A stretch of DNA of 64,000 bases from Nocardioides solisilvae (lineage in GTDB: Bacteria > Actinomycetota > Actinomycetes > Propionibacteriales > Nocardioidaceae): positions 124,001 to 188,000 of the forward strand of contig NZ_QHKX01000001.1 in assembly GCF_003194625.1 (NCBI RefSeq), in the 5' to 3' direction. Under the pieces are notes generated by a model. The model searched no databases. It was not told the origin of the DNA and worked only from the letters and a program-made list of their open reading frames with translations. Made by a program: the position numbers and the translations under genes. Positions 18,512 to 28,587 of this stretch are shown in pieces (position 1 is the first letter of the stretch; each line of letters opens with the position of its first letter).

Positions 18512-20964
18512 TCCCCTGCTCCCTTCACCGTGACGGTGCTGCCCGGCGAGGCGACGTCCGCCAGCACCCCGCGCCCCACCGAGCGCGCGGGCAGCCAGAC
18601 GACGCCGTCGGGCAGGTCGGCGACCTCGGCGGGCAGCACGACGCTGCCCCGGTCGCCGGTGACCTCGACGCGGGCGACGACCCCGTCGGCGACGGGCCCG
18701 AGGATCCGCTCGTGGTCGGTGGCCGACAGGCGGGCCACCGCCCGCCGGCCGGCGGCGCGGTAGGCCGACTCGCCGTCCTGCATCGACCCGAGGTCGACCA
18801 GCTGCTTCCAGGTCGCCAGGCGCATGGCGCCGGGCGCCGGCTCCGAGGCCCCGGCCGTCGGGGCCGGCGCGGTGCCGGCGAGCGCGGGGCGCTCCCCGTC
18901 CCACGGGCCGACGGCGGCCATCTCGCGGCGCACCTCCTCGACGGTCCGGAAGCCGAGCGGGGCGCCGAGCTCCTCGGCGATCCCGGCCAGGACCCGCAGG
19001 TCGGGCAGCGACCCCGGGTTGGCGAAGACCTGCTCGAAGGCGCGGGTGCGCCCGTCCCAGGTGACGAAGGTGCCGGCCTTGTCGGTGACCGGGGCCACCG
19101 GCAGCACCACGTCGGCGTACGGCGTCACGTCGGTGGCGCGCAGCTCGAGCTGGACGACGAAGCGGGCCCGGCCCAGCGCCTCGCGGAACGCCGCGGGGTC
19201 GGCCGTGTCGTCGGGGTCCACGCCCCCGACCACGAGGCCGCCCAGCTCGCCCGCGGCCAGCGCGGCCACGATGGCGTCGCCGTCGCGGCCCGGCCCGGTC
19301 GGCAGCTGCTCGACACCCCAGGCGGTGGCGAGGTCGACCCGCGCGGCGGCGTCGGCCGCGGGGCGGCCGCCGGGCAGCAGCGTGGGCAGGCAGCCGGCCT
19401 CCACGGCGCCGCGGTCGCCGGCGCGCCGGGGCACCCAGGCGAGACGGGCCCCGGTGGTCCGGGAGAGCTCGGCCGCGGCCGTCAGCGCGCCGGGGGTGGC
19501 GGCGAGCCGCTCCCCCACCAGCAGCAGGCCGCCGCCGTCGAGCGCGACCTCCCCGTCGTGGGCCAGCTCGCGGAGCGCCTCGGCCTCGGCGCCGGGCGCC
19601 GTGCGGACGAGGCGGCCGTCCAGCTTGGCCAGGCCGCGGGAGGTGTACGGCGCCACGGAGACCACGCGGGTCCCGTGCTGCTTGACCGCCTTGCGGAGCC
19701 GCAGGAAGAGGGTGCCGGCCTCGTCCTCGGGCTCGAGGCCCGCCAGGACGACGACCGAGGCGCGCTCGAGGTCGGCGTAGGTGACCCCGCCGTCCTCGTG
19801 GCTGGTCAGCACCACCTCGGAGGCGAGGAAGTCGGCCTCCTCGGCGCTGTGCGGGCGGGCCCGGAAGTCGATGTCGTGGGTGCCGAGGGCGACCCGGGCG
19901 AACTTCGCGTAGGCGTAGGCGTCCTCGGCGGTCAGGCGGCCGCCGGTGAGGACGGCCGAGCCGCCGGCGCCGGCCAGGCCGCGGGCCGCGACGGCGAACG
20001 CCTCGGGCCACGACGCGGGACGCAGCTCGCCGGTGTCGGCGTCGCGGACCTGCGGGTGGGTCAGCCGGTCGGCCTGGCGCGCGTAGGCGAAGGCGTACCG
20101 GTCCTTGTCGGTGATCCACTCCTCGTTGACGTCGGCGTCGTGGCCGGCGAGCCGGCGCATCACCTTGCCGCGCCGGTGGTCGACCCGGATGGCTGCACCG
20201 CAGGCGTCGTGCTCGGCCACCGACGGCGAGGAGACCAGGTCGAAGGGGCGCGAGCGGAACCGGTAGTCGGCGCTGGTCAGCGCGCCGACGGGGCAGATCT
20301 GGACCGTGTTGCCGGCGAAGTAGCTCTCGAACGGCTCCCGCTCGTAGATCCCGACCTGCTGGAGCGCGCCGCGCTCGATCAGCGCGATGAACGGGTCGCC
20401 CGCGATCTCCTGGGAGAACCGGGTGCACCGGGCGCAGAGGATGCAGCGCTCGCGGTCGAGCAGGACCTGCGCCGAGATGTTGATCGGCTTGGGGTAGGTC
20501 CGCTTGACGCCGCCCTGGGCGGAGAACCGGGACTCGCCGCGACCGTTGGACATCGCCTGGTTCTGCAGGGGGCACTCGCCGCCCTTGTCGCAGACGGGGC
20601 AGTCCAGCGGGTGGTTGATGAGCAGCTGCTCCATCACGCCCTGCTGGGCCTTGTCGATGTCGGGCGAGGTCAGCTGCGTGCGGACCTCCATCCCCTCCGA
20701 GACGACGAGGGTGCAGGAGGCCTGCGGCTTCATCCGGCCGGGCGGGCCCTGCATCTGGCGCATCGAGCCGTCGGGGCCGGGCAGCGCCACCTCGACGAGG
20801 CACTGCCGGCAGGCGCCGGCGGGCGCGAGCAGCGGGTGGTCGCAGAACCGCGGGATCTGGACGCCGATCTGCTCGGCGGCGCGGATCACCAGCGTCCCCG
20901 GGGGGACGCTGACGGCCACGCCGTCGATCGTGAGGTTCACCAGCTCGGTGGAGACCTGGGTCAT
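18508..20964 (-). CDS. nuoG: NADH-quinone oxidoreductase subunit G
   Basis: Largest peripheral subunit, 818 residues. The N-terminal 2Fe-2S ligands are C41, C52, C55 and C84. The His-Cys cluster starts at H118 with C122, C125 and C131. A 4Fe-4S set begins CILCARC (174-180), with a later Cys in QICPVGAL. A molybdopterin-oxidoreductase-like domain without an evident active site follows. It conducts electrons from NuoF toward NuoI. ATG overlaps the nuoF stop by 4 bases. Confidence 0.95.
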   Translation of the reverse strand: MTQVSTELVNLTIDGVAVSVPPGTLVIRAAEQIGVQIPRFCDHPLLAPAGACRQCLVEVALPGPDGSMRQMQGPPGRMKPQASCTLVVSEGMEVRTQLTSPDIDKAQQGVMEQLLINHPLDCPVCDKGGECPLQNQAMSNGRGESRFSAQGGVKRTYPKPINISAQVLLDRERCILCARCTRFSQEIAGDPFIALIERGALQQVGIYEREPFESYFAGNTVQICPVGALTSADYRFRSRPFDLVSSPSVAEHDACGAAIRVDHRRGKVMRRLAGHDADVNEEWITDKDRYAFAYARQADRLTHPQVRDADTGELRPASWPEAFAVAARGLAGAGGSAVLTGGRLTAEDAYAYAKFARVALGTHDIDFRARPHSAEEADFLASEVVLTSHEDGGVTYADLERASVVVLAGLEPEDEAGTLFLRLRKAVKQHGTRVVSVAPYTSRGLAKLDGRLVRTAPGAEAEALRELAHDGEVALDGGGLLLVGERLAATPGALTAAAELSRTTGARLAWVPRRAGDRGAVEAGCLPTLLPGGRPAADAAARVDLATAWGVEQLPTGPGRDGDAIVAALAAGELGGLVVGGVDPDDTADPAAFREALGRARFVVQLELRATDVTPYADVVLPVAPVTDKAGTFVTWDGRTRAFEQVFANPGSLPDLRVLAGIAEELGAPLGFRTVEEVRREMAAVGPWDGERPALAGTAPAPTAGASEPAPGAMRLATWKQLVDLGSMQDGESAYRAAGRRAVARLSATDHERILGPVADGVVARVEVTGDRGSVVLPAEVADLPDGVVWLPARSVGRGVLADVASPGSTVTVKGAGE

Positions 20965-22280
20965 GCGCGCGCTCCTGCGGGTGCGAAGAGGGTGGACGCC
21001 GCGGGGTCGAAGGGGCAGCCGCCCTGGGTGAGGTGGGCGACGTACTCGTCCCGGAAGTACTGGATCGAGGACTGCACCGGGCTCACCGCGCCGTCGGCGA
21101 GGGCGCAGAACGAGCGCCCCAGGATGTTGTCGCACTGGTCGAGCAGCTGGTCGAGGTCGGCCTCGGTGCCCTGGCCCTTCTCGAGCCGGGCCAGCACCTG
21201 CACCAGCCACCACGTGCCCTCGCGGCACGGGGTGCACTTGCCGCAGGACTCGTGCTTGTAGAACTCCAGCCAGCGCAGGGTCGCGCGGACCACGCAGACG
21301 GTCTCGTCGAAGATCTGCAGGGCCCGGGTGCCGAGCATCGAGCCCGCGCCGCCGACGCCCTCGAAGTCGAGCGGCACGTCGAGGTGCTCGTCGGTGAGCA
21401 GCGGCGTGGAGGAGCCGCCCGGCGTCCAGAACTTCAGGGCGTTGCCGTTCCGCATCCCGCCGGCCAGCTCGATGAGGCGGCGCAGGGTGATCCCCAGCGG
21501 GGCCTCGTACTGGCCGGGGCGCTCGACGTGGCCGGAGAGGCTGAAGATGCCGAAGCCCTTGGACCGCTCGGTGCCCATCGAGGAGAACCACTCGGGCCCG
21601 TTGGCGACGATGCTGGGCACCGAGGCGATCGACTCCACGTTGTTGATCACCGTGGGGCTGGCGTAGAGCCCCGCCACCGCCGGGAACGGCGGGCGCAGCC
21701 GGGGCTGCCCGCGGCGGCCCTCGAGGGAGTCGAGGAGCGCCGTCTCCTCGCCGCAGATGTAGGCGCCGGCGCCGGCGTGCACGACCAGGTCGAGGTCGTA
21801 GCCGGAGCCGTGCACGTCCTTGCCGAGGTGGCCGGCCAGGTAGGCCTCCTGGACGGCGCGCTGGAGCCGCCGGATCACGTGCAGCACCTCGCCGCGGACG
21901 TAGATGAAGGCGTGGTTGGCGCGGATCGCGTAGGCGCTGATGATGACGCCCTCGACGAGGGTGTGCGGGCTGGCCATCATGAGCGGGATGTCCTTGCAGG
22001 TGCCCGGCTCGGACTCGTCGGCGTTGACGACGAGGTACTTCGGCTTCGGGTTGTCCTGCGGGATGAAGCCCCACTTCATGCCGGTCGGGAAGCCCGCGCC
22101 GCCGCGGCCGCGCAGCTGCGAGTCCTTGACGGCGGAGATGATGTCGTCGGGCGCCATCCCGAGCGCCTTGGTCAGGGCGCGGTAGCCGCCCTGGGCCTCG
22201 TAGGCCTCCAGCGTCCAGGAGCGCTCGTCGCCCCAGTTGGCGGTCAGGACCGGGGTCAGGGTCTCGATCGGGTCGCTCAC
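20961..22280 (-). CDS. nuoF: NADH-quinone oxidoreductase subunit F (NADH/FMN site)
   Basis: NADH-oxidising flavoprotein subunit of 439 residues. The glycine-rich NADH/FMN region is [14 protein letters not shown] (near 57-70), a second FMN signature is [13 protein letters not shown], and the N3 4Fe-4S motif is [16 protein letters not shown] at 22280 overlaps the nuoE stop. It accepts hydride from NADH, so it ties the operon to the ratio sensed by Rex. Confidence 0.96.
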   Translation of the reverse strand: MSDPIETLTPVLTANWGDERSWTLEAYEAQGGYRALTKALGMAPDDIISAVKDSQLRGRGGAGFPTGMKWGFIPQDNPKPKYLVVNADESEPGTCKDIPLMMASPHTLVEGVIISAYAIRANHAFIYVRGEVLHVIRRLQRAVQEAYLAGHLGKDVHGSGYDLDLVVHAGAGAYICGEETALLDSLEGRRGQPRLRPPFPAVAGLYASPTVINNVESIASVPSIVANGPEWFSSMGTERSKGFGIFSLSGHVERPGQYEAPLGITLRRLIELAGGMRNGNALKFWTPGGSSTPLLTDEHLDVPLDFEGVGGAGSMLGTRALQIFDETVCVVRATLRWLEFYKHESCGKCTPCREGTWWLVQVLARLEKGQGTEADLDQLLDQCDNILGRSFCALADGAVSPVQSSIQYFRDEYVAHLTQGGCPFDPAASTLFAPAGARA

Positions 22281-22972
22281 TTGTCGTCCGCCTTCCGCTG
22301 CTCGCCGCCGGTGGGGGCGGTCCAGCCGTTCTCCCGGGCCAGCTCGCGGCCGACCAGCGAGGCCGGGCCGGCCGAGGGGCCCTCGTCGGCGAGGCCGTCG
22401 TTGAAGCCGGCCAGCACCCGCTCGGCCTCGCGCCACGTGCAGATCCGCGGGCCGCGGGTGGAGCGGACCTCGCGCCCGGCGCGCAGGTCGTCGACGAGCT
22501 GCACGGCCGACTCCGGCGTCTGGTTGTCCATGAACTCCCAGTTGACGGTCATCACCGGGGCGTAGTCGCAGGCCGCGTTGCACTCGATGTGCTCGAGCGA
22601 GACGGTGGCGGTGTCGCCCTCGCGGGACGCGGCCGTCTCGTCGTTGCCGACGTCGAGGTGCTCCTTGAGCCGCTCGAGGATGGCGTCGCCGCCCATCACC
22701 GCGCAGAGCGTGTTGGTGCAGACCCCGACGTGGTAGTCGCCGACGGGGCGGCGCTTGTACATCGTGTAGAAGGTCGCCACGCCGCTGACCTCGGCGGCGG
22801 TGATCCCGAGGACCTCGGCGCACGCCTCGATCCCCTCGGGGGTGATCCGGCCCTGGGCGGACTGGACGAGGTGGAGCATCGGCAGGAGCCCGGAGCGCGG
22901 CTGGGGGTAGCGGGCCGCGATCTCGCGGAGCTCGGCGACCGTGCGGTCGTCGAGCGGGGTGTCGGTGCTCAT
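22277..22972 (-). CDS. nuoE: NADH-quinone oxidoreductase subunit E
   Basis: Thioredoxin-fold subunit that holds the 2Fe-2S cluster N1a, with ligands C85, C90, C131 and C135 (CTNTLC and CNAAC). 231 residues, longer than E. coli NuoE (166) because of a C-terminal extension of about 60 residues that ends Lys/Asp-rich. The start ATG at 22972 overlaps nuoD by 4 bases. The open frame further upstream lies inside nuoD. Confidence 0.94.
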   Translation of the reverse strand: MSTDTPLDDRTVAELREIAARYPQPRSGLLPMLHLVQSAQGRITPEGIEACAEVLGITAAEVSGVATFYTMYKRRPVGDYHVGVCTNTLCAVMGGDAILERLKEHLDVGNDETAASREGDTATVSLEHIECNAACDYAPVMTVNWEFMDNQTPESAVQLVDDLRAGREVRSTRGPRICTWREAERVLAGFNDGLADEGPSAGPASLVGRELARENGWTAPTGGEQRKADDK

Positions 22973-24312
22973 CGGTCCACTCCTCCCATCACGGGGTCGA
23001 TCGAGGCGATGGCCACGATCACGTCGGAGACCATGCCGCCCTCGGACATCACGCTGGTGCCCTGCAGGTTGACGAACGACGGGTCTCGGAAGTGCGCCCG
23101 GAACGGCCGGGTGCCACCGTCGGAGACGACGTGCGCGGCGAGCTCGCCGCGGGGGCTCTCCACCGGCACGAAGGCCTGGCCCGGCGGGACCCGGAAGCCC
23201 TCGGTGACCAGCTTGAAGTGGTGGATCAGCGCCTCCATCGACTCGCCCATGATGTGGCGGATGTGGTCGAGGCTGTTGCCCATCCCGTCGCTGCCGATGG
23301 CGAGCTGGCTGGGCCAGGCGACCTTCTTGTCGCCCACCATGACGGGGGCCCCGTCGAGGCCGGCGAGCCGGTCGGCGCACTGCTCGACGATCCGCAGGGA
23401 CTCCCACATCTCGTTGAGCCGCACCCGGAACCGCCCGTAGGCGTCGGGGGTGTCCCAGGTCTGGACGTCGAACTCGTAGTCCTCGTAGCCCGAGTACGGC
23501 TGGGTCTTGCGCAGGTCCCAGGCGTAGCCGGTGGCGCGCAGCGGCGGGCCGGTGATCCCCAGGGCCAGGCAGCCGGCGAGGTCGAGCTCGCCGACGCCCT
23601 CGAGGCGTCCCCGGAAGATCGGGTTGGCGTTGCAGAAGTCGGCGTACTCGGGGAGCCGCTTCTTCATCAGCGCGACGAAGGCGCGGATGTCGTCGAGCGC
23701 ACCGGCGGGGAGGTCCTGCGCGACGCCGCCCGGGCGGATGAAGGCGTGGTTCATCCGCAGGCCGGTGATCGTCTCGAAGAGGTCGAGCACGAGCTCGCGC
23801 TCGCGGAAGCCGACCGTCATGACGGTCAGCGCGCCGATCTCCATGCCGCCCGTGGCGATGGCCACCAGGTGGGAGGAGATGCGGTTGAGCTCCATCAGGA
23901 GCACGCGCATGACCTGCGCCTTCTCGGGGATCTGGTCCTCGATGTCGAGGAGCCGCTCGACGCCGAGGCAGTAGGTCGCCTCGTTGAAGAACGGGGAGAG
24001 GTAGTCCATCCGGGTGCAGAAGGTGACGCCCTGCACCCAGGAGCGGTACTCCATGTTCTTCTCGATGCCGGTGTGCAGGTAGCCGATGCCGCAGCGGGCC
24101 TCGGTCACCGTCTCGCCCTCGAGCTCGAGGATGAGCCGGAGCACGCCGTGGGTGGACGGGTGCTGCGGCCCCATGTTGACGACGATGCGCTCCTCGGCGC
24201 CCTCGCCGAGGCCCTCGCTGATGGAGTCCCAGTCCTGGCCGGTGACGGTGAAGACCCGTCCCTGGCTGGTCTCGGAGCCGTGGGCGTAGAAGTCGTGCTG
24301 GTCGGTGCTCAT
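22969..24312 (-). CDS. nuoD: NADH-quinone oxidoreductase subunit D
   Basis: 49-kDa-type subunit of 447 residues, derived from hydrogenase large subunits, which lines the quinone site near cluster N2. Conserved segments: [20 protein letters not shown] near residue 46, [13 protein letters not shown], and the C-terminal DPVMGGVDR. In place of the hydrogenase Ni ligands it has the usual substituted residues. ATG shares one base with the nuoC stop. Confidence 0.96.
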   Translation of the reverse strand: MSTDQHDFYAHGSETSQGRVFTVTGQDWDSISEGLGEGAEERIVVNMGPQHPSTHGVLRLILELEGETVTEARCGIGYLHTGIEKNMEYRSWVQGVTFCTRMDYLSPFFNEATYCLGVERLLDIEDQIPEKAQVMRVLLMELNRISSHLVAIATGGMEIGALTVMTVGFRERELVLDLFETITGLRMNHAFIRPGGVAQDLPAGALDDIRAFVALMKKRLPEYADFCNANPIFRGRLEGVGELDLAGCLALGITGPPLRATGYAWDLRKTQPYSGYEDYEFDVQTWDTPDAYGRFRVRLNEMWESLRIVEQCADRLAGLDGAPVMVGDKKVAWPSQLAIGSDGMGNSLDHIRHIMGESMEALIHHFKLVTEGFRVPPGQAFVPVESPRGELAAHVVSDGGTRPFRAHFRDPSFVNLQGTSVMSEGGMVSDVIVAIASIDPVMGGVDR

Positions 24313-25106
24313 CAGGTGTAGGACCTCCGCTGGTCCGGCGGCGGGACGGACCCGCCCTTGTACTCCACAGGGATGCCCCCGAGGGGGTAGTCCTTGCGCT
24401 GGGGGTGGCCCGGCCAGTCGTCGGGCATGAGGATCCGGGTCAGCGCGGGGTGGCCGTCGAAGACGACCCCGAACATGTCCCAGGTCTCGCGCTCGTGCCA
24501 GTCGGCCGTGGGGTAGACCGGGACGACCGTCGGCAGGTGGGGGTCGGAGTCGGGGACCGCGACCTCCAGCCGCACCCGGCGGTTGTGGGTCATCGAGAGC
24601 AGGTGGTAGACGACGTGCAGCTCGCGACCGGCGTCTTCGGGGTAGTGCACGCCCGAGATCGAGGAGCAGAGCTCGAACCGCAGCCGCGCGTCGTCGCGGA
24701 GCAGCCGGACCACGGGGAGCAGGTCCTCGCGGCGGACGTGGAAGGTGATCTCGCCGCGGTGCACCACGACCCGGTCGGTCGCCTGCTCCAGGCCCGAGCC
24801 GGCGAGGCCCTCGGCCAGCGCGTCGGCCACCTCGTCGAACCAGCCGCCGTACGGGCGCTGGGTGGCGCCGGGGAAGATCACCGGCGCGACCAGGCCGCCG
24901 AAGCCGCTGGTGTCGCCGGTGCCGGCGGCGCCGAACATCCCGCGGCGGACGCCGACCGCGCGCTCCTGCGTCGCGTCGGCAGGCAGGATCTCCCCGCCCT
25001 CGCCGGGCGCGTTGACCTCGTCCTCGCGGGCGCGGGTGCCCGGGGTGTCCCGGGTGACCCGCACGTTGTCGGCGGTGCCGAACTCCTTCTTCTTCTCGTC
25101 GCTCAT
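24312..25106 (-). CDS. nuoC: NADH-quinone oxidoreductase subunit C
   Basis: 30-kDa-type peripheral subunit of 264 residues. The family domain begins about residue 95, and the signature [16 protein letters not shown] lies near 205, followed by LPDDWPGHP-like [18 protein letters not shown]. The first ~90 residues are a charged, low-complexity extension. The start ATG at 25106 overlaps nuoB by 4 bases. It is a separate gene, not a NuoCD fusion. Confidence 0.95.
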   Translation of the reverse strand: MSDEKKKEFGTADNVRVTRDTPGTRAREDEVNAPGEGGEILPADATQERAVGVRRGMFGAAGTGDTSGFGGLVAPVIFPGATQRPYGGWFDEVADALAEGLAGSGLEQATDRVVVHRGEITFHVRREDLLPVVRLLRDDARLRFELCSSISGVHYPEDAGRELHVVYHLLSMTHNRRVRLEVAVPDSDPHLPTVVPVYPTADWHERETWDMFGVVFDGHPALTRILMPDDWPGHPQRKDYPLGGIPVEYKGGSVPPPDQRRSYT

Positions 25107-25657
25107 CGCAGCAGGCCCCGCATCTCGGAGGTGGGCAGGGCGTTCAGCGCCGCGGTCTCGTCGGCCTCGATCTCCGCCAGGCGGTGGGCGCCCATCTTGG
25201 TGCCCTGCACCTCCTTGTGGAGCTTGAGGATCGCGTCGATCAGCATCTCGGGCCGCGGCGGACATCCGGGGAGGTACATGTCGACCGGCACGACGTGGTC
25301 GACGCCCTGGACGATCGCGTAGTTGTTGAACATGCCGCCGGAGCTGGCGCAGACGCCCATGGCGAGCACCCACTTGGGCTCGGGCATCTGGTCGTAGATC
25401 TGGCGCAGCACCGGCGCCATCTTCTGGCTCACCCGGCCCGCCACGATCATCAGGTCGGCCTGGCGGGGGCTGGCCCGGAAGACCTCCATGCCGAAGCGGC
25501 CCAGGTCGTACTTCGGGCCGCCGCTCGTCATCATCTCGATGGCGCAGCAGGCCAGGCCGAAGGTCGCCGGCCAGAACGACGCCTTCCGCATCCACCCCGC
25601 CAGGCCCTCGACGGTGGTGAGCATGACTCCGCTCGGGAGCTTGTCCTCGACACCCAT
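25103..25657 (-). CDS. nuoB: NADH-quinone oxidoreductase subunit B (cluster N2)
   Basis: PSST-type subunit of 184 residues that carries the terminal 4Fe-4S cluster N2. It has the adjacent ligands C37 and C38 ([10 protein letters not shown]), then one Cys in MGVCASSGG and one in LPGCPPRPE. It hands electrons to the quinone. It lies 9 bases after nuoA and overlaps nuoC by 4. Confidence 0.96.
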   Translation of the reverse strand: MGVEDKLPSGVMLTTVEGLAGWMRKASFWPATFGLACCAIEMMTSGGPKYDLGRFGMEVFRASPRQADLMIVAGRVSQKMAPVLRQIYDQMPEPKWVLAMGVCASSGGMFNNYAIVQGVDHVVPVDMYLPGCPPRPEMLIDAILKLHKEVQGTKMGAHRLAEIEADETAALNALPTSEMRGLLR

Positions 25658-25666
25658 GTCAGTTCC

Positions 25667-26026
25667 TCAGTCCCAGTCCAGTCCGCCACGACGCCACTCG
25701 TAGGCGTAGACGATGGTCACGTTGAGCAGGAAGAGCGCGACGGCCGCGAAGCCGAACCAGCTCAGCTGGTCGAAGTAGACCGCCCACGGCACGAGGAACA
25801 TGATCTCGACGTCGAAGACGATGAAGGTCATCGCGATCGTGTAGTACTTCACGGGGAAGCGCCCGCCGCCGACCGGCTGGGGCGTGGGCTCGATGCCGCA
25901 CTCGTAGGAGTCGACCTTGACCCGGTTGTGCCGCTTCGGCCCGAGGACCGAGCTCATCCCGATCGACAGCACGGCGAATCCGGCCGCGATCGCGGCCAGG
26001 AACAGCACCGGTGTGTAGAGCTCCAT
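25667..26026 (-). CDS. nuoA: NADH-quinone oxidoreductase subunit A
   Basis: Three-helix membrane subunit of 119 residues. The conserved loop YECGIEPT (about 41-48) includes the Cys whose accessibility changes in the active/deactive transition of mitochondrial homologues, and FDVEIMFLVPWAV follows. First gene of the operon; GAAGGAG lies upstream of ATG. Its leader (about 87 bases) begins with a Rex-type operator. Confidence 0.95.
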   Translation of the reverse strand: MELYTPVLFLAAIAAGFAVLSIGMSSVLGPKRHNRVKVDSYECGIEPTPQPVGGGRFPVKYYTIAMTFIVFDVEIMFLVPWAVYFDQLSWFGFAAVALFLLNVTIVYAYEWRRGGLDWD

Positions 26027-26087
26027 CTCCTGCGCACTCCTTCCCGTGGAGCGGCCACGTGGGAGACCCAGGTCACAGTCGTGCGAT

Positions 26088-26103
26088 TGTGAAAGCCTTC
26101 ACG
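26088..26103. promoter_or_regulatory. Rex operator at the nuo promoter
   Basis: The extended palindrome TTGTGAAAGCCTTCACGAA (26087-26105) contains TGTGAA and TTCACG in the 16-base arrangement of Rex sites (TGTGAAC-N3-TTCACA in Streptomyces). It departs from that consensus at two defined positions. It lies about 10-25 bases downstream of the predicted transcription start of nuoA, where a bound repressor would block. rex itself is in this window at 54433. In Streptomyces nuo is a known Rex target. Confidence 0.82.
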
Positions 26104-26119
26104 AATGGCCGCGGCCGCC

Positions 26120-26148
26120 AGTCTAGGTGCCGGTGCGTCCTTCGTCAC
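26120..26148 (-). promoter_or_regulatory. Predicted promoter of the nuo operon
   Basis: Reading leftward, GTGACG (26148-26143), 17 bases, then TAGACT (26125-26120), a good TANNNT -10. The start would be near 26113, giving an 87-base leader that begins with the Rex site. The gap 26027-26220 also holds an AT-rich patch (about 26186-26216) of unknown role. Confidence 0.55.
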
Positions 26149-26220
26149 GCCGGGGGTGCAGAGCGGCGATTCGCACGCTGACCTGCGTATTTAACTCAGT
26201 CTGGCGTTGCGTAATTCTCG

Positions 26221-26910
26221 TCACGCACGGGCGCGGTGCAGCGCCACGATGCCGCCACTGAGGTTGCGCCACTCGACGTCGCGCCAGCCGGCCTCCCCGA
26301 CCATCGCGGCGAGACCGGCCTGGTCGGGCCAGGCGCGGATCGACTCGGCGAGGTAGACGTAGGCGTCCGGGCTGGAGGAGACCGCGCGCGAGATCGCGGG
26401 CAGCGCCTTCATCAGGTACTCCAGGTAGACGGTGCGGAACGGCGACCACGTGGGGTGGCTGAACTCGCAGACCACCAGGCGGCCGCCGGGCCGGGTGACC
26501 CGGCGCAGCTCGGCGAGACCGGCGAGCGGGTCGACGATGTTGCGCAGCCCGAACGAGATCGTCACCGCGTCGAACGAGGCGTCCGCGAAGGGCAGCCGCG
26601 TGCCGTCGCCCGCGGTGAAGGGCAGGTGGGGCCGCGCCTGCTTGCCGACCCGCAGCATCCCGAGGGAGAAGTCGCACGGCACGACGGTCGCGCCCGCCTC
26701 GGCGAACGGCACGCTCGACGTGCCGGTGCCGGCGGCCAGGTCGAGGACCCGCTCCCCCGGCTGCGGCGCCACCGCGGCCAGCACGTCGCGGCGCCAGCGC
26801 CGGTCCTGGCCGAGCGAGAGCACGTCGTTGGTCACGTCGTACCGGCGCGCGACCGCGTCGAACATCCGCTGGACGTCGGAGGGCTGCTTGTCGAGTTCTG
26901 CACGGGCCAC
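26221..26910 (-). CDS. menG: Demethylmenaquinone methyltransferase (MenG/UbiE)
   Basis: Last step of menaquinone synthesis: SAM-dependent C-methylation of demethylmenaquinone. 229 residues, with a class I methyltransferase fold. Motif I is [12 protein letters not shown], the UbiE signature [17 protein letters not shown] lies near 24-40, and a second signature is SFGLRNI. GTG at 26910 is six bases after TAGGCT, so the mRNA is probably leaderless. It lies upstream of the nuo operon, in the same direction but with a separate promoter between. Confidence 0.94.
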   Translation of the reverse strand: MARAELDKQPSDVQRMFDAVARRYDVTNDVLSLGQDRRWRRDVLAAVAPQPGERVLDLAAGTGTSSVPFAEAGATVVPCDFSLGMLRVGKQARPHLPFTAGDGTRLPFADASFDAVTISFGLRNIVDPLAGLAELRRVTRPGGRLVVCEFSHPTWSPFRTVYLEYLMKALPAISRAVSSSPDAYVYLAESIRAWPDQAGLAAMVGEAGWRDVEWRNLSGGIVALHRARA

Positions 26911-26916
26911 GGGCGG

Positions 26917-26922
26917 AGCCTA
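26917..26922 (-). promoter_or_regulatory. -10 element of menG (leaderless)
   Basis: TAGGCT on the minus strand, six bases (CCGCCC) before the GTG start of menG. Same arrangement as for menE, menF and others in the window. Confidence 0.65.
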
Positions 26923-26933
26923 TACGCGCCCGC

Positions 26934-27233
26934 TCAGCCGAGCCGGTCCAGCAGCACGGGGGCCACGACCAGCACCAGGGCGAGGAGCACCCAGGCGCCG
27001 CTGCGCAGCAGCCCCGGCCCGTACCGGGCGCCGGGCGGCACCGCGCGGCGCGCCACCACCAGGCAGCCCGCCGCCGCCCAGAGCAGCGCCGGCACGAGCG
27101 GTGGGGCCCCCTCGTCGGTGAACGCGGTCGCGGTGGCGACGGCGGCCATCAGCGCCAGCACGCCGGCCGACACCGCGAGCCGCAGGCGCCAGCGCCGCTC
27201 GAGCGCGGACCCCTGCTCGCCGGTGAGTGTCAT
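26934..27233 (-). CDS. Small three-helix membrane protein of unknown function
   Basis: 99 residues with a short basic N-terminus (ALERRWRLRL) and three predicted membrane helices at about 19-38, 46-62 and 78-97. No family was recognised. ATG has GGGAGG six bases upstream, so the mRNA has a leader, unlike the divergent menF. It lies between menG (24 bases away) and menF, but nothing in its sequence links it to quinone chemistry. Confidence 0.65.
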   Translation of the reverse strand: MTLTGEQGSALERRWRLRLAVSAGVLALMAAVATATAFTDEGAPPLVPALLWAAAGCLVVARRAVPPGARYGPGLLRSGAWVLLALVLVVAPVLLDRLG

Positions 27234-27272
27234 CTGCGTCCTCCCGTCCCGGGGCCCTCGGCGGCCCGGCGG

Positions 27273-27278
27273 TAGTCT
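27273..27278 (+). promoter_or_regulatory. -10 element of menF (leaderless)
   Basis: TAGTCT is exactly six bases before the GTG start at 27285. No Shine-Dalgarno sequence fits in the gap, which supports a leaderless transcript. Confidence 0.62.
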
Positions 27279-27284
27279 CGCGGG

Positions 27285-28568
27285 GTGAGCAAGAGCCCGG
27301 CCACCCCCGCCGGTCCGACGACCGGCGACCCGCTGGTGGTGCGGACCGTCGCGGTCGACCCCGCGTCCGTGGACGACCTGCTGGCCCGGCTCCCCGACGA
27401 CCGGCCCGTCTCCTGGCTGCGCAACGGCGAGGGGCTCGTCGGCTGGGGCGTCGCCGCCCAGGTCCGCACCAGCGGCAGCACGCGGTTCAGCGAGGCCGAC
27501 AAGTGGTGGGCCGAGCTGGTGGCGCGGGCCGAGGTCGAGGACGCCGTCGACGAGCCCGGGACCGGGCTGGTCGCCTTCGGCTCCTTCGCCTTCGCCGACG
27601 CCCCCGGCGACTCCGTCCTGGTCGTGCCCTCGGTCGTCCTGGGCCGCCGCGGGGCGGTGGCCTGGTGCACGACCGTCACCCCCGCCGGCGAGCCCGTCCC
27701 CGGCCCGGCGGACGTCCTCGCCGCCGACGTCGCCGCGCCGGCGGCCCCCCGCGACGTGCAGTTCGCCGACGGCGCGCTCAACGGCGACCAGTGGATGTCG
27801 GCGGTCGCCGACGCCGTGACCCGGATCCAGCGCGGCGACCTGGAGAAGGTCGTGCTGGCCCGCGACCTGCTGGCCACCGCCGCGGAGCCGGTGGACGTCC
27901 GCTGGCCGCTGGCCCGCCTCGCCGAGCAGTACCCGACCTGCTGGACCTTCCACGTCGACGGCTTCTTCGGCGCCACCCCCGAGATGCTGCTGCGCCGCGA
28001 GCGCGGCCTGGTCACCTCCCGGGTGCTGGCCGGGACGATCCGCCGCACCGGCGACGACGAGCGCGACCTCGCCCTGGCCGCCACGCTCGCCCGCAGCTCG
28101 AAGGACCTCGAGGAGCACGAGTACGCCGTCCGCTCGGTCGCCGACGCGCTGGAGCCGCACTGCTCCTCGATGAACGTCCCCGAGGCGCCGTTCGTCCTCC
28201 ACCTGCCCAACGTCATGCACCTGGCCACCGACGTGAACGGCGTCGTCCACGACGCCGGGACCGTCTCCTCGCTCCAGCTGGCGGAGTCGCTGCACCCCTC
28301 CGCCGCCGTCGGCGGCACGCCCACGGGGCCCGCGACGGCGCTGCTGGCCGAGCTCGAGCGGATGGACCGGGCCCGGTACGCCGGCCCGGTCGGCTGGATG
28401 GACGCCTCCGGCGACGGCGAGTGGGGCATCGGCCTGCGCTCGGCGGGCGTCGAGGGACGCGTGGTCCGGCTCTTCGCCGGCTGCGGGATCGTCGCCGACT
28501 CCGACCCCGAGGCCGAGCTCGCGGAGTCGCAGGCGAAGTTCGTGCCGGTCCGCGACTCCCTGGGCTGA
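27285..28568 (+). CDS. menF: Isochorismate synthase (MenF)
   Basis: Converts chorismate to isochorismate, the committed step into menaquinone (or a siderophore). 427 residues; the chorismate-binding domain fills the C-terminal two thirds. Motifs include FFGATPEMLLRRERG, AGTIRRTGDD, the metal-binding Glu in ELERMDRARYAGPVGW, and GDGEWGIGLRSA. The neighbouring menG and menE-C-D favour a menaquinone role over siderophore synthesis. The start is GTG, leaderless. Confidence 0.93.
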   Translation: MSKSPATPAGPTTGDPLVVRTVAVDPASVDDLLARLPDDRPVSWLRNGEGLVGWGVAAQVRTSGSTRFSEADKWWAELVARAEVEDAVDEPGTGLVAFGSFAFADAPGDSVLVVPSVVLGRRGAVAWCTTVTPAGEPVPGPADVLAADVAAPAAPRDVQFADGALNGDQWMSAVADAVTRIQRGDLEKVVLARDLLATAAEPVDVRWPLARLAEQYPTCWTFHVDGFFGATPEMLLRRERGLVTSRVLAGTIRRTGDDERDLALAATLARSSKDLEEHEYAVRSVADALEPHCSSMNVPEAPFVLHLPNVMHLATDVNGVVHDAGTVSSLQLAESLHPSAAVGGTPTGPATALLAELERMDRARYAGPVGWMDASGDGEWGIGLRSAGVEGRVVRLFAGCGIVADSDPEAELAESQAKFVPVRDSLG

Positions 28569-28587
28569 GCCCGCTACCGCGAGCCGG

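Noticed and set aside
26934-28295. A 453-codon leftward frame that includes the small membrane protein
   Set aside because: It runs antisense through menF. Only the last 99 codons have a ribosome site and sensible membrane segments.
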